Source: Komagataeibacter swingsii
GTDB lineage: Bacteria; Pseudomonadota; Alphaproteobacteria; Acetobacterales; Acetobacteraceae
NCBI RefSeq assembly: GCF_003207895.1
Contig: NZ_NKUB01000015.1
Coordinates: 1 to 64,000, forward strand
Length of the DNA: 64,000 nucleotides
Direction of reading: 5' to 3'
In this document: positions 45,914-55,312 of the stretch, piece by piece
Layout of the letters: each line of letters starts with the position of its first letter
Numbering within the stretch: the stretch's first letter is position 1
Program-made: the position numbers and the translations under genes
The notes under the pieces: model-generated
Database searches by the model: none
Told to the model about the DNA's origin: nothing
What the model saw: only the letters and a program-made list of their open reading frames with translations

Positions 45914-46606
45914 TCAGTACAGATCCTCTTCCTGGCAACTGATGCACAATTCAGCAAGATTGGCCGTGTTGGGCAGGTCAAGAACCGTGCTGACCAGCGT
46001 TGCGATATCAGCGGCCTGGGTCATGCTGTTTTCATCACGGCTGGTGATGCTCCGCGCCATATCGGTTGCCACAAAACCGGGGCAGACCACCGTGGAGCGC
46101 ACTCCATGCTCCCATCCGGCCCGCTTGATGCCGTGCGACAGGGCAACGGCGGCATGTTTTGTCATGGCATAGGCGCTCGACTGGGCCGATTTCACGCGCT
46201 TGCCCGAAAGCGAGGAAACGATGACAACCCGGCCCGCGCTACCGGCAATCAGATGCGGCCATGCCGCCCTTACAAGCCTTACGGGCGAGAGGACGTTGAT
46301 CTGGAACATCTGTTCCAGCGCCTCATCCGCCACATCGAGAAACGACCCCTGCGTCATGATACCGGCATTGGCAATGACCGCATCGATACGCCCGTAATGG
46401 GCATGGGTTTTTTCAACCCATGCCTGTTCCGCGCCGGGGCGGCTGGCATCAAAGGGACAGACCAGATGGGGGGCCTCGAACTTCAGCGCATCCGGGTTAC
46501 GCACACCGGCGCTGACATACCATCCCTGTGCCTGCAGGCGTGCAGACAGTGCCGCGCCAATCCCACGATTGGCGCCCGAAATCATAACAACGCGACCTGT
46601 TTTCAT
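45914..46606 (-). CDS. SDR-family oxidoreductase
   Basis: About 230 residues. The run ATGATGATGAAAACA offers several starts; ATG 46606 has the best spacing to AGGAAG. Classical SDR motifs: SGANRGIGAA (NAD(P) loop), ANAG (about 85), the catalytic Ser in IVSSLSG and YAMTK (Tyr-x-x-x-Lys). Shortish length and a C-terminus ending in CISCQEEDLY are typical of small NADP SDRs (YciK/DhrS-like). Immediately downstream of the broken N-formylglutamate amidohydrolase gene, so it may once have been part of that operon. Confidence 0.85.
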   Translation of the reverse strand: MKTGRVVMISGANRGIGAALSARLQAQGWYVSAGVRNPDALKFEAPHLVCPFDASRPGAEQAWVEKTHAHYGRIDAVIANAGIMTQGSFLDVADEALEQMFQINVLSPVRLVRAAWPHLIAGSAGRVVIVSSLSGKRVKSAQSSAYAMTKHAAVALSHGIKRAGWEHGVRSTVVCPGFVATDMARSITSRDENSMTQAADIATLVSTVLDLPNTANLAELCISCQEEDLY

Positions 46607-46634
46607 CATCATTTCTTCCTGTTCCATTGTGACA

Positions 46635-47011
46635 TCATGCAGGGCGCCACGCGGCGACACTGTCCAGCCATGCCGTAATGACCGTCTTCAGCCGGGCACA
46701 TTTATCCCTGTCCGGTTCAAACGGTGCAGCTTCATGCTTCAGGTCGGCATGCTGGGCAATTTCCCGTTGAATGGCGTGTATGCCCTGTGCGGGCGCACCA
46801 TAATGGCGCGTCGTATCCTCCTCCTTGAACCGCTGGTTCAGGACGGTGGTATAGTCTTCCGATGGTGGGGCTGCCGCCATCAACCCTGCCATGAGGTCGG
46901 GCGCGCGGCAATATGCGCCGGAATGGCATGGTCGCCGCGTGGCACGGCGATCAGGATAGGGGAATGAGCGGGCGAAAGAGTGAAAACCGGAGGCTGCATC
47001 ATATTATCCAT
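46635..47011 (-). pseudogene. N-formylglutamate amidohydrolase, internally deleted and frameshifted
   Basis: Two parts of one gene are visible in different frames. From ATG 47011, MQPPVFTLSPAHSPILIAVP leads to an early TGA near 46878. The C-terminal part LNQRFKEEDTTRHYGAPAQG then HAIQREIAQHADL runs to a stop at 46635. The second block matches the family pattern LNGRFKGGYITRHYG-x-P-x-x-GxHAxQxExAQ. About 60% of the expected length, including most active-site regions, is missing, so it cannot be functional. The intact enzyme releases glutamate from N-formylglutamate in histidine-type catabolism. Confidence 0.65.
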
Positions 47012-47154
47012 ATCGCACACATGACATGAATGAAACAATAGAGGGTTAGAAACTATACTGTCCTATAACGTATCTTTATTTATTCAATACACACATATTT
47101 TACATTACCGGACCGGACAGAACTGCTCATGCCCGTGCCTGATGGCATTACGTC

Positions 47155-47313
47155 CTATTCCTGCAAAAGCGCCGTGACCGCCTGATGGAAGCGTGCGGCA
47201 ATCCTGTCATGATTCGCGTGGCGATCGTCCCTGGGGCAGGTATGCGCGGCGGGCAAAAATTTCCATGGCAATTTATCACTCGATAGGGATTCAGGTATTG
47301 ATGATGTAAACAT
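47155..47313 (-). CDS. Short ORF directly after the SBP gene, probably a gene tail
   Basis: A 52-codon frame from ATG 47313, 3 nt after the SBP stop (TAAGCCATG), to TAG 47155. The last 30 residues (CPRDDRHANHDRIAARFHQA and on) look like a real enzyme C-terminus with a helical end, whereas the first 20 do not. It could be the fused remnant of a larger hydrolase gene lost by deletion, as with the neighbouring N-formylglutamate amidohydrolase. Family not identified. Confidence 0.4.
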   Translation of the reverse strand: MFTSSIPESLSSDKLPWKFLPAAHTCPRDDRHANHDRIAARFHQAVTALLQE

Positions 47314-47316
47314 GGC

Positions 47317-48960
47317 TTATACCCACCGCCATTCCCGCAGGTTCCAGCATGTTGAACGGACATTGATATTGGGCCTGCAACCGGACAGACCCGTCTTTTT
47401 TCCTTCTATCGAAACAATCTGGAACAGTGGCGCCATAGGCAGTTCCTGACGCAGTATTTCCTGGATCTTTTTATATATTTCTTTTCTTTTATCCGTATCC
47501 AGTACAACACTTCCCATATCCAGAATGCTGTCGAGCATCGGGTTCTGATATTCAAATATGTTCTGCCCCGCCCCATGCAGCGCGGGACTGTTCCTGCCGT
47601 TGAAATACGAGGCGCTGTCCGGATCGGCCCCGAGCATGTAATCGACCGAGGCCAGGGCCGTATCGAATTCGGACATGAGCCAGTATTCCCCCCACATGAC
47701 GGCAGGCGGCATGTTGCGGATGTGCATCCGTATTCCGATATTGGCCAGATTTTCCTGAAATACTTCCTGTGTCTGCTCACGCAACTGGTTGCCCGATGTG
47801 GTGGAATTCGTGAATTCCAGCCGCACCCCATCTTTGTGGAGTACGCCATCAAATCCTTTTTTCCACCCTGCCTCGGCCAGTATCCGGGCCGCCTGCGTCG
47901 GGTCAAAGACATGCGCGGGCAAATCGGGGTTAAAATACGGAGATTGCCTTGGCAGATAGGATTCCGATGAGATCAGGATATCCTGGTACAGGTATTTGCG
48001 CACACTCTCCTTATCAAGCGCCATATAAATGGCACGACGCACCGCCTGATCACGGAACTGGGGCCGCGCAGTATTGAAAATCAGTCCTTCGATAAAGGAT
48101 TGCGGAATGGAGATGATGTCCCGCCCCGGGATCTGCAGCGCTTCATGATAACGGTTGGGCGGAATGCCCTGCATGCCAATATAATCGATCGCCCCGACCT
48201 GAAACTGGGTAAACATGACTGTCAGGTCGGGAATATAGGAAAACGTGACATAATCAAGGGCCGGCCGGGGACCATAGAACCCGGGGTTGGCCCGCAATAC
48301 GATCTTTTCGCCCGACAGGCGCTGCACCCACTGGAAAGGCCCGGTCCCTACCGGATGTTCGGCAAAATGACTGTCGGACCATTTTTCAACGGACTCGAAG
48401 TGATGGCGCGGTACGATGAAGGTACTGGCAATAATGGAATGCAGGGGCGCGAACGGCTTGTTCATATGCCAGCGGATTTCATACGGACCGGTCTGTTCCA
48501 CCCGGTCCATGTATTCATATCCCTGCCGGCTGAATGCCGGAAACTCCGCGTTTTTCAGTAACGCGAAGGTAAACATGACATCTTCGGCAGAAAAGGACTG
48601 CCCATCATGCCATTTTACATCTTCACGCAAGGGAATGGTCCATACCAGGCCATCTTCGGATACAAGCCCGTTCTCCTGTGTCGGCACCACACGGGCCAGT
48701 TCCGGGCAGAGGCGCCCCCTGTCATCAATGGACCACAGGGGGCTGAACAGGTTCAGGTAGATTCCGTCATCCACCTCGATATGCGGCAGAAGTGGATTGA
48801 AGACCGTCGGTTCCTGTGAAATGCCAATGACAACCTGATTTTTCCCCGCCGCGGGCTGGTCCGCCGCCTGTGCGGGGCGGGACGACAGCAGCATGGCCGC
48901 TGCCGCCCCACCCCCAAGGAAACCACGCCTGCCAATAGAAAAATTCCAGCTTGCACTCAC
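47317..48960 (-). CDS. ABC transporter substrate-binding protein (family 5, DppA/OppA type)
   Basis: 547 residues from GTG 48960. N-terminal Tat-like signal (FSIGRRGFLGGGAAAAMLLS, cleavage near AQAAD). Family-5 features: PTVFNPLLPHIEVDDGIY, DGLVWTIPLREDVKWHDGQSF, YRHPVGTGPFQW-like TGPFQWV and RAIYMALDK. It binds a peptide, opine or similar ligand in the periplasm and delivers it to the DppBCDF complex encoded upstream. It is the last complete gene of the operon, after the FAD oxidase, an unusual position for the binding protein. Confidence 0.9.
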   Translation of the reverse strand: MSASWNFSIGRRGFLGGGAAAAMLLSSRPAQAADQPAAGKNQVVIGISQEPTVFNPLLPHIEVDDGIYLNLFSPLWSIDDRGRLCPELARVVPTQENGLVSEDGLVWTIPLREDVKWHDGQSFSAEDVMFTFALLKNAEFPAFSRQGYEYMDRVEQTGPYEIRWHMNKPFAPLHSIIASTFIVPRHHFESVEKWSDSHFAEHPVGTGPFQWVQRLSGEKIVLRANPGFYGPRPALDYVTFSYIPDLTVMFTQFQVGAIDYIGMQGIPPNRYHEALQIPGRDIISIPQSFIEGLIFNTARPQFRDQAVRRAIYMALDKESVRKYLYQDILISSESYLPRQSPYFNPDLPAHVFDPTQAARILAEAGWKKGFDGVLHKDGVRLEFTNSTTSGNQLREQTQEVFQENLANIGIRMHIRNMPPAVMWGEYWLMSEFDTALASVDYMLGADPDSASYFNGRNSPALHGAGQNIFEYQNPMLDSILDMGSVVLDTDKRKEIYKKIQEILRQELPMAPLFQIVSIEGKKTGLSGCRPNINVRSTCWNLREWRWV

Positions 48961-48998
48961 AAATCACATTCCATCGTTTCTCTGCATGTAACCCGCTA

Positions 48999-50324
48999 CT
49001 AGAACCCGCCATCCACCACGATGGGCGAGCCATCGGTGAAGCGCCCGATACGGAACGGATGCGGATCGACCACCGGGGTCGCGCCCGTTACCAGCTCTGC
49101 CGTCAGGCGCCCTGCTCCCGGCCCGATGCCGAAGCCATGGCCGGAGAACCCAGTGGAAAGGGTCAGGCCAGGCAGTTCAGGCACAGGACTGATGACCGGA
49201 ACCGCATCGGGCATCACATCGATCATGCCGCCCCAGTGCTGCATCACATACAGCTTGCCCGCCTTGGGGAACATGGACTGCAATGCCGCGACCGCGGCCC
49301 GTGTCTTGCGGATGGCAGGCTTGGGATCAAGCGTGCGGACAGCCTCGAACGGGGAGGGGATATCCAGGGGCCAGTGCCGGGGGGTCATCAGTTCCGTCAG
49401 CAGCCGATTGTCCAGACGTGGCTGCACGGTCTTGCGGTCCGCCTTGAAGGCAGGCAGGTATTTGGGCATGAAGCGCAGCAGATCGGGCACGAACGGAACG
49501 CTCAGCCCGGTAGACGGCGCGATATTGTACCCCCCATCCTCACGCTGGCGGAACGCGACCTTGCCAAGATAGGCCGAGGTTTCCGGGAAGCCTTCAACCG
49601 GCGCGGTACGCGCAACCGAGGAAAGAACCTTAAGTTGCGGTATCGTAACATTATAATTGCCCAGGAAAAGCCGTGACCACGCCCCCCCCGCCAGCACGAC
49701 GGAGGACGTCCTGATCACCCCCTTCTCCGTTACAACGGCGCAGATCCGGCCACCCTGCCGGTCCAGCCCGCGCACCGCGCAATTGGTCACGACCGTGGCC
49801 CCGAGCTTGCGGGCGGCGGTTGCAATGGCGGGGGCCGCCTTCTGCGGTTCGGCGCGGGCATCGGTCGGATTGTACAACGCCGAACGGAACTGACGCGACA
49901 GCCCCGGCAGTATGTTGCGGATCTCGTCACCGCTTACGATGCGCGAACCGATCTGGTACGGCATGGATTCCTCGACCCAGCGGTGGTGACGTGCCTGATC
50001 GGCTTCCGTCACCGCGACAGACAGCACGCCACAGACCTTGAAACCAGTATCAATGTTGTCAGCGGCAAATCCCTTCCAGATACGGAAGCTTTCGAGCATC
50101 AGCGGCAGTTCACGCCAGTCACGCCCGTTCTTGCGCACCCAGCCCCAGTTCCGGCTGGACTGCTCGCCACCGATATATCCCTTTTCGCACAGCACGACCG
50201 ACAGGCCCTGCCTGGCAAGAAAATAGGCCGTACTCACGCCCACGATACCACCGCCAATAATGACCACATCGGCTTCGGCGGGCAGGACGTGATCCGTCTC
50301 GATAGAAGTGACTACTGGTCCCAT
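48999..50324 (-). CDS. FAD-dependent oxidoreductase (DAO family)
   Basis: 441 residues, ATG 50324. Rossmann dinucleotide motif VVIIGGGIVGVSTAYFLAR (about residue 20), RNWGWVRKNGRD as in glycine/D-amino acid or opine oxidases, and a C-terminal GFSGHGFGIGPGAGRLTAEL that binds FAD. It likely oxidises a secondary or D-amine in the cytosol. It lies between the ATP-binding subunit gene and the binding-protein gene of the same ABC operon. It shares layout with the DAO gene at 59267-60454. Confidence 0.88.
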   Translation of the reverse strand: MGPVVTSIETDHVLPAEADVVIIGGGIVGVSTAYFLARQGLSVVLCEKGYIGGEQSSRNWGWVRKNGRDWRELPLMLESFRIWKGFAADNIDTGFKVCGVLSVAVTEADQARHHRWVEESMPYQIGSRIVSGDEIRNILPGLSRQFRSALYNPTDARAEPQKAAPAIATAARKLGATVVTNCAVRGLDRQGGRICAVVTEKGVIRTSSVVLAGGAWSRLFLGNYNVTIPQLKVLSSVARTAPVEGFPETSAYLGKVAFRQREDGGYNIAPSTGLSVPFVPDLLRFMPKYLPAFKADRKTVQPRLDNRLLTELMTPRHWPLDIPSPFEAVRTLDPKPAIRKTRAAVAALQSMFPKAGKLYVMQHWGGMIDVMPDAVPVISPVPELPGLTLSTGFSGHGFGIGPGAGRLTAELVTGATPVVDPHPFRIGRFTDGSPIVVDGGF

Positions 50325-50365
50325 TACAGAAAAAACCTTTCTATTTATTAAACTGTCATATCTGG

Positions 50366-51364
50366 TCAGAGTCCTGGAAGGTCCAGATCTTCGCGCACGC
50401 AGGCCGACCAGTGATCCTTCTCAAGCAGACGTAATGCCGTGCCGTTATGGGCACATTGCGCCACAGCCCAGCGGCACGACATACGAAATGGGCATCCGCC
50501 ATCCCCATCCTGTACCTGCGTGCCTTTGCCAGGCATGCAGGGTGCTACGCCAGGCATGGCTTTTGTACCGATACGCGGAATCGCCTGCAGCAGGCTTGCG
50601 GTATAGGGATGACGCGGCCTGCTGAACAGTTCGGATGTCGGCGCGATTTCAACAATCCGCCCCCGCAGCATGACCGCCACCCGGTCACATACCAGCCCCA
50701 TGGCCGTAAGGTCATGGGCAATGAACAGGATTGTCAGGTCCAGTTCATCACGCAGGTCCAGCAACAGGTTGAGTATCTGCGCCTGTACGCACACATCCAG
50801 CGCGGATGTCGCCTCATCCGCCACGATCAGCGAAGGCCGCATGATCAGCGCGCGGGCGATGCCAATCCGTTGCCGCTGACCGCCCGAAAACGCCTTTGGA
50901 TAACGATGCACGACATCCGCAGGCAACCCGACCTGGGAGAGCACATGCCGGATCTGTTCATCCACCGGGCCATGACGCTCCACCAGTTCGGGGTGAAGCC
51001 GTAATGGCGTGCCCAGAATCTGGTGAACCGTATGGCGCGGATTGAAGGCAAACAGCGGATCCTGAAAGATCATCTGCATGCGTGCGCGCAACGGGCGCAG
51101 CGCCTGCGTGGTCATGCCGCACAGATCGCATCCCTCCAGCGCGACCTGCCCCGACGTCGCATGCAGCAGTTGCAGGATGAGTCGGCCGATTGTTGTCTTG
51201 CCCGAACCCGATTCCCCCATCAGCCCCAGGATTTCACCCCGCTGTATGTCAAAGGACACATCATGGACGACATGGGTCCTTGTCCCTGCCCTGCCCCATG
51301 CTGCGGGGGTCTCGTAAACCTTGTTCAGGTTCCGCACTGACAGGATCGTCTCTTGCACCGTCAT
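50366..51364 (-). CDS. Peptide/opine ABC transporter ATP-binding protein (DppF type)
   Basis: 332 residues. Walker A GESGSGKTTIGR, Q-loop FQDPLFAFNPR, signature SGGQRQRIGIAR, Walker B LIVADEATSALDV and the His-loop FIAHDLTAMGL are all present, as is the C-terminal oligopeptide extension with CPFRMSCRWAVAQC. ATG 51364 overlaps the dppD-type stop as ATGA. It pairs with the next ATPase to power the DppBC-type permease. Confidence 0.92.
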   Translation of the reverse strand: MTVQETILSVRNLNKVYETPAAWGRAGTRTHVVHDVSFDIQRGEILGLMGESGSGKTTIGRLILQLLHATSGQVALEGCDLCGMTTQALRPLRARMQMIFQDPLFAFNPRHTVHQILGTPLRLHPELVERHGPVDEQIRHVLSQVGLPADVVHRYPKAFSGGQRQRIGIARALIMRPSLIVADEATSALDVCVQAQILNLLLDLRDELDLTILFIAHDLTAMGLVCDRVAVMLRGRIVEIAPTSELFSRPRHPYTASLLQAIPRIGTKAMPGVAPCMPGKGTQVQDGDGGCPFRMSCRWAVAQCAHNGTALRLLEKDHWSACVREDLDLPGL

Positions 51365-52380
51365 GCGCTGATCTCTTCCCAGCGCCTGCAGCGCACCAGA
51401 TGGTCCGCGCCGGCGGATTGCAGCACGGGCGATCCGCTGTCACACATGGCCGCGACGCCATGAACACAACGGGGGAAAAAACGGCACCCCGCAGGCCGCT
51501 CCGCAAGCCCGGGCACATTGCCGCTGATGGTTTTCAGCCGCTTTTGCCCCTGCCGGATCATGTCCACCGTGGGCAATGCATCCAGCAGGGCGCGGCTATA
51601 GGGCATGGCGGGACGGGTAAAGAAGCTTTCCGCCGATGAATTCTCCACAATCTGGCCCGCATACATGACAATGATCCTGTCCGCGATCCGCGATGCGACG
51701 GCCAGATTATGGGTAATGAAGATCACGCTCATGCCTGTCTGCGTGCGCAGGCGCAAAAGCAGGTCGAGCACCTGCGCCTGCACCGTCACATCGAGCGCGG
51801 TAGTGGGTTCATCCGCGATCAGGAGTTCAGGTTTCCCCGCCAGGGCCATGGCAATCATGACACGCTGGCGCATGCCGCCAGAAAGTTCATGCGGCATGCG
51901 CTTCATGCACACATCCGGCTGGTTGATACCAACGGCGTGCAGGTACCCGATCCCCTGCCGCCATGCCTCCACGCGCGAAAGGGCATTATGCCAGCGCAGG
52001 ATTTCAACCAGTTGGTTGCCAATGCTGAAAATCGGGTCAAGGCAGTTCATCGGGTCCTGAAAGACCATGCTGATCCGGTGGCCGCGTATGCGGTTGCGCG
52101 CCCGACGCGAAAGCTGGAGCAGGTCGAGGCTCGGCTCCCCCGCCTCCCGGCCGTGCAGCATGATCTCACCCGTAATCCGGGCGGATGGCGGCAGCAGGCC
52201 CATCAGCGCAAGCGATGTCACGCTCTTGCCTGAACTGCTTTCGCCCACAAGACAGACGATCTCGCCACGCCGGACACTGAAGGAGACATCCTCGATCACG
52301 GGCGGGAGCGCATTGGGGGCCTGGGGGCCAAAACCGACCGACAGGCCATCCACCTCCAGAACGGTATCGCGCGTCGTCAT
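51361..52380 (-). CDS. Peptide/opine ABC transporter ATP-binding protein (DppD type)
   Basis: 339 residues from ATG 52380. Walker A GESSSGKSVTSLA (one Gly changed to Ser within the loop), FQDPMNCLDPIF, signature SGGMRQRVMIAMAL, Walker B LLIADEPTTALDVTVQAQ and the C-terminal CRFFPRCVHG...MC segment of the oligopeptide group. Start and stop both overlap neighbours by ATGA, giving tight translational coupling with the permease upstream and the second ATPase downstream. Confidence 0.92.
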   Translation of the reverse strand: MTTRDTVLEVDGLSVGFGPQAPNALPPVIEDVSFSVRRGEIVCLVGESSSGKSVTSLALMGLLPPSARITGEIMLHGREAGEPSLDLLQLSRRARNRIRGHRISMVFQDPMNCLDPIFSIGNQLVEILRWHNALSRVEAWRQGIGYLHAVGINQPDVCMKRMPHELSGGMRQRVMIAMALAGKPELLIADEPTTALDVTVQAQVLDLLLRLRTQTGMSVIFITHNLAVASRIADRIIVMYAGQIVENSSAESFFTRPAMPYSRALLDALPTVDMIRQGQKRLKTISGNVPGLAERPAGCRFFPRCVHGVAAMCDSGSPVLQSAGADHLVRCRRWEEISA

Positions 52381-53258
52381 GCCCGCTCCCTTTTCAGGCC
52401 CAGCCCGTCGCGTACCGCCTCGCCCACAAAACCGATGGCCGTGACCGTAAGCGTGATTGCAAGCCCGGGCAGGATCGCCAGCCACGGGTCGGAAACCAGG
52501 TATTCCTGCGCATTGTTCAGCAGGCTGCCCCAGCTTGGGTCAGGGGGCTGCACGCCATAACCCAGATAGCTGACATAGGATTCCAGCAAGATGGCGCGCG
52601 CAAGGTTGAGGGTTGAGGTAACCGTGACCGCAGGCAGCACGTTGGGCAGGATTTCACGCGTGATGATATAGAACGGCGTGGCCCCCATGCCGATGGCGGC
52701 GGTCACGAAATCCTTCTGCATCAGGGTCCGGGTCTGTATATCCGCCACGCGTGTCGTTTCCGTCCAGATCACGAAGCTGATGATGATGATGATCGTCGGG
52801 ACCGATGGCCCCATGATCGACGCCAGCGTCAGCAGCAGGAAAATGGCGGGGAAACACAGGGTCAGGCTTACGATGGCCTGCAACAGCCACCGTACCGGCC
52901 ACCCACCAAGCCCCGTGCCCGTCAGGATACCGGCGAATGTGCCGATGGTGGCGCTGATGCCGGTTGCAATCAGCCCCACTTCCAGTGAGGCCCGTCCCCC
53001 CATAAGCAGCCGGGCCAGGCTGTCCCGCCCGATTTCGTCGGTGCCAAGCAGGTGGGCGCCGGAAAAGGGCGGCAGGAAATGATGCTGCAGATCGATATGG
53101 CGCGCACTGAACGGCAGCAGCCAAGGCCCTGCCGTGCAGGCCACGATCATGCCCAGCACGAATACCAGCGAGACGGTGGCGACACGATCCCCATCCGGCA
53201 TCACCATGCGTGTGAGCGCGCCCATGAGGCCACGCGAGCGACGCACGAACCCCGTCAT
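52377..53258 (-). CDS. Peptide/opine ABC transporter permease (DppC type)
   Basis: 293 residues, ATG 53258. Six membrane segments; N-terminal HHFLPPFSGAHLLGTDEIGRDSLARLLMGGRASL is the classic DppC start, and the EAA loop is at VTAAIGMGATPFYIITREILPNV (about 190). It forms the inner-membrane channel with the DppB-type subunit. Overlaps both neighbours by 4 bp (ATGA). Confidence 0.92.
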   Translation of the reverse strand: MTGFVRRSRGLMGALTRMVMPDGDRVATVSLVFVLGMIVACTAGPWLLPFSARHIDLQHHFLPPFSGAHLLGTDEIGRDSLARLLMGGRASLEVGLIATGISATIGTFAGILTGTGLGGWPVRWLLQAIVSLTLCFPAIFLLLTLASIMGPSVPTIIIIISFVIWTETTRVADIQTRTLMQKDFVTAAIGMGATPFYIITREILPNVLPAVTVTSTLNLARAILLESYVSYLGYGVQPPDPSWGSLLNNAQEYLVSDPWLAILPGLAITLTVTAIGFVGEAVRDGLGLKRERA

Positions 53259-54202
53259 GCCGCCAGTCTCGAATCAATGCTCCTGTAACACAGCTCCGCA
53301 ATCAGGCCCGCCACAATGACGCAGATGGCGCTGGACATGAGGATGCCCATCACGACGGGATAATCGCGATATTGCAGTGAATCCAGGAACAGGCGCCCGA
53401 TTCCGGGCCAGATGAACACCGTTTCCGTCACCAATGTGCCACCGAGCAGCGCGGGCACGTGCGTTCCAAGCACGGAAATCATGGGCAGCATGGCATTGCC
53501 CAGCACGTGGCGGCCATAGACACGCCAGGCCGGCAGCCCCATGGCCATCCCCGTGCGGACATAGTCATGCCGCAGCACGTCTTCGGCAAAGGCGCGCATG
53601 TAGCGACACCACACGGGCACCGTTACCGTGACCAGAACCGATACCGGCAGCACGAGGTGACGGATGTGGTCCATGACCGAGGATGCCCCCGGCGCGGCCA
53701 TGCCACCGGCAGGCAGCAGGCCGAAGCGGATCGAGAAAACATAGATCAGGACAAGGCCGATCCAGAAAGTGGGCGCGGAAAAGCAGACCATGGTCGCAAC
53801 CGAAATGATCCGGTCCACCACCCGGGCCGTCGTCAGCGCGCCCCACAGGCCCAGCATGGCCCCGATGGGAAAGGAGATCGCGATGACAAGGGCCACCAGT
53901 TCCGCCGTGGCGCCCAAATGCGCTGCAATGACATGGGTAACCGGCTGCTGGTCACGATAGGACCGCCCCCAGTCACCATGCAGGATGGCATTGAACCAGT
54001 GCAGGTACTGTCGCCATAACGGCCGGTCCAGCCCCATCTGGTGCGCGATTGTCTGCAGTCGCTCCTGCGTCATGCCCGGCGCGAGTGCGAACTGGGCCAG
54101 TGGCCCCCCCGGCGCAAGGCGCAGGAGAATGAATCCGGTGATGGAAACTGCCACCAGCAGCCCGGCGCCACCTGCAATATGCCGCAGTACGGAACGGAGC
54201 AT
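53255..54202 (-). CDS. Peptide/opine ABC transporter permease (DppB type)
   Basis: 315 residues, first gene of the operon from ATG 54202. Six hydrophobic segments, N-terminal FILLRLAPGGPLAQFAL (DppB start pattern) and the EAA loop YVRTGMAMGLPAWRVYGRHVLGNAM (about 205). Upstream is the divergent iclR gene with a shared 235-bp promoter region that carries a perfect palindrome at 54412-54428. The operon order is B-C-D-F-oxidase-SBP. Confidence 0.92.
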   Translation of the reverse strand: MLRSVLRHIAGGAGLLVAVSITGFILLRLAPGGPLAQFALAPGMTQERLQTIAHQMGLDRPLWRQYLHWFNAILHGDWGRSYRDQQPVTHVIAAHLGATAELVALVIAISFPIGAMLGLWGALTTARVVDRIISVATMVCFSAPTFWIGLVLIYVFSIRFGLLPAGGMAAPGASSVMDHIRHLVLPVSVLVTVTVPVWCRYMRAFAEDVLRHDYVRTGMAMGLPAWRVYGRHVLGNAMLPMISVLGTHVPALLGGTLVTETVFIWPGIGRLFLDSLQYRDYPVVMGILMSSAICVIVAGLIAELCYRSIDSRLAA

Positions 54203-54411
54203 CCACCCCCCCTTCAGAAACCATGCGGCATGGGAAGGCGCAACAGGCGATCCCCAGCCGGTGGATGGAAAAAGCGTGGATCATTCGCAGGCATAACCAT
54301 TCGTGGCCAATATCCTTCCACCTGCAAAAATCCGTATCTGGCGTTCTGTCAGGATGGAAATCATGTTGCAGTTGGTCAACAATTTTCGACATAATAAGGG
54401 GGTAGCTTCGC

Positions 54412-54428
54412 CACTATTCCGAATAGTG
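54412..54428. promoter_or_regulatory. Palindromic operator between dppB-type operon and iclR
   Basis: CACTATTCCGAATAGTG: 7-bp arms CACTATT/AATAGTG around CCG. It ends about 8 bp before the iclR ATG. The 11-bp core TATTCCGAATA recurs in reverse as TATTCGGAATA upstream of the second DAO gene at 59156-59166. Odd-centred inverted repeats of this size suit IclR-type dimers, so autoregulation is the simplest reading. Confidence 0.65.
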
Positions 54429-54436
54429 AGTTAAAT

Positions 54437-55216
54437 ATGGACAAGGACAAGAATGTTTCCGGAACGATTCAGAAGGCGTTCGTCCTGCTGCAGATCGTTG
54501 AGGATGCCGGAACGACCGGGCTTGCGCTGGCGGATATCGTCAAGCGGAGTGGCCTGACCAAAACGACATCCCATCGCCTGCTGGCCTCGCTCCAGCGGGG
54601 AAAACTGATCGAACAAGTACCCCAGACACGTCGCTATCGCCGCGCCGGCACCAACAGGGATCTCTCACACGCCACCCATTATGCCACGGTCCATACGCGT
54701 GAATGGAAGCGCATGATCTCCTCGCTGGCAGTGGAGCCGGGAGATGCCTTTTTCCTGTTCTGCCGTAATGGTTTCGATGCGATCTGCATCGATGCCTGCT
54801 TTGGCAGTGGCCAGACCCCATCCCTCAGCCGCGGCGTGGGGGGGCGCGTGCCGCTCGGCGCAGGCAGCGCGTCGCTCATGCTGCTTTCCGAATGCCTGGA
54901 ATCCGAACTGGAACAGGTCCTGACCCACAACACCCCTTACCTGCGCGACCGTTACGCCTACTCCCCATGCGAGACGATTGCCCGGCTTGAACGCGCCCGC
55001 CAGGATGGATTTGACCAGGAACAGGGGCTTTTCATTCCGAATATTGGCGGCATGTCCGTTCCGGTTCCGGTCAGCCCGGGATCGAATCCGCTGGCGCTCG
55101 GGGTCTCATTCCACCTTTCGGAACATACGCCTGCGTCATGCACGCGGCTCATGCGGCAGTTGAGCAACGCTGCCCTGCGCTTTCATGAACTGCACAGCAT
55201 GAAACAGACCGCATGA
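54437..55216 (+). CDS. IclR-family transcriptional regulator
   Basis: 259 residues from ATG 54437. N-terminal winged helix-turn-helix (about 5-65: FVLLQIVEDAGTTGLALADI, TKTTSHRLLASLQRGKLI) and a C-terminal IclR effector domain (about 80-255: GFDAICIDACFGSGQTPSL, RVPLGAGSASLMLL, SVPVPV). It is divergent from the ABC-transporter operon and probably controls it through the palindrome at 54412-54428. A Rho-independent terminator follows. Confidence 0.9.
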   Translation: MDKDKNVSGTIQKAFVLLQIVEDAGTTGLALADIVKRSGLTKTTSHRLLASLQRGKLIEQVPQTRRYRRAGTNRDLSHATHYATVHTREWKRMISSLAVEPGDAFFLFCRNGFDAICIDACFGSGQTPSLSRGVGGRVPLGAGSASLMLLSECLESELEQVLTHNTPYLRDRYAYSPCETIARLERARQDGFDQEQGLFIPNIGGMSVPVPVSPGSNPLALGVSFHLSEHTPASCTRLMRQLSNAALRFHELHSMKQTA

Positions 55217-55246
55217 CACGCGGGCCGGCAATACGATGACAGAACA

Positions 55247-55282
55247 GGGCAGGAGCATGTAACAGGCTGCTCCTGCCCTTTT
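55247..55282 (+). terminator. Rho-independent terminator of iclR
   Basis: An 11-bp perfect stem (55247-55257, GGGCAGGAGCA; 55268-55278, TGCTCCTGCCC) with a 10-nt loop, followed by TTTT. It lies 31 bp after the iclR stop. Confidence 0.85.
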
Positions 55283-55312
55283 GCTGCTGAACGGGCCGCC
55301 CATCATGATCGC

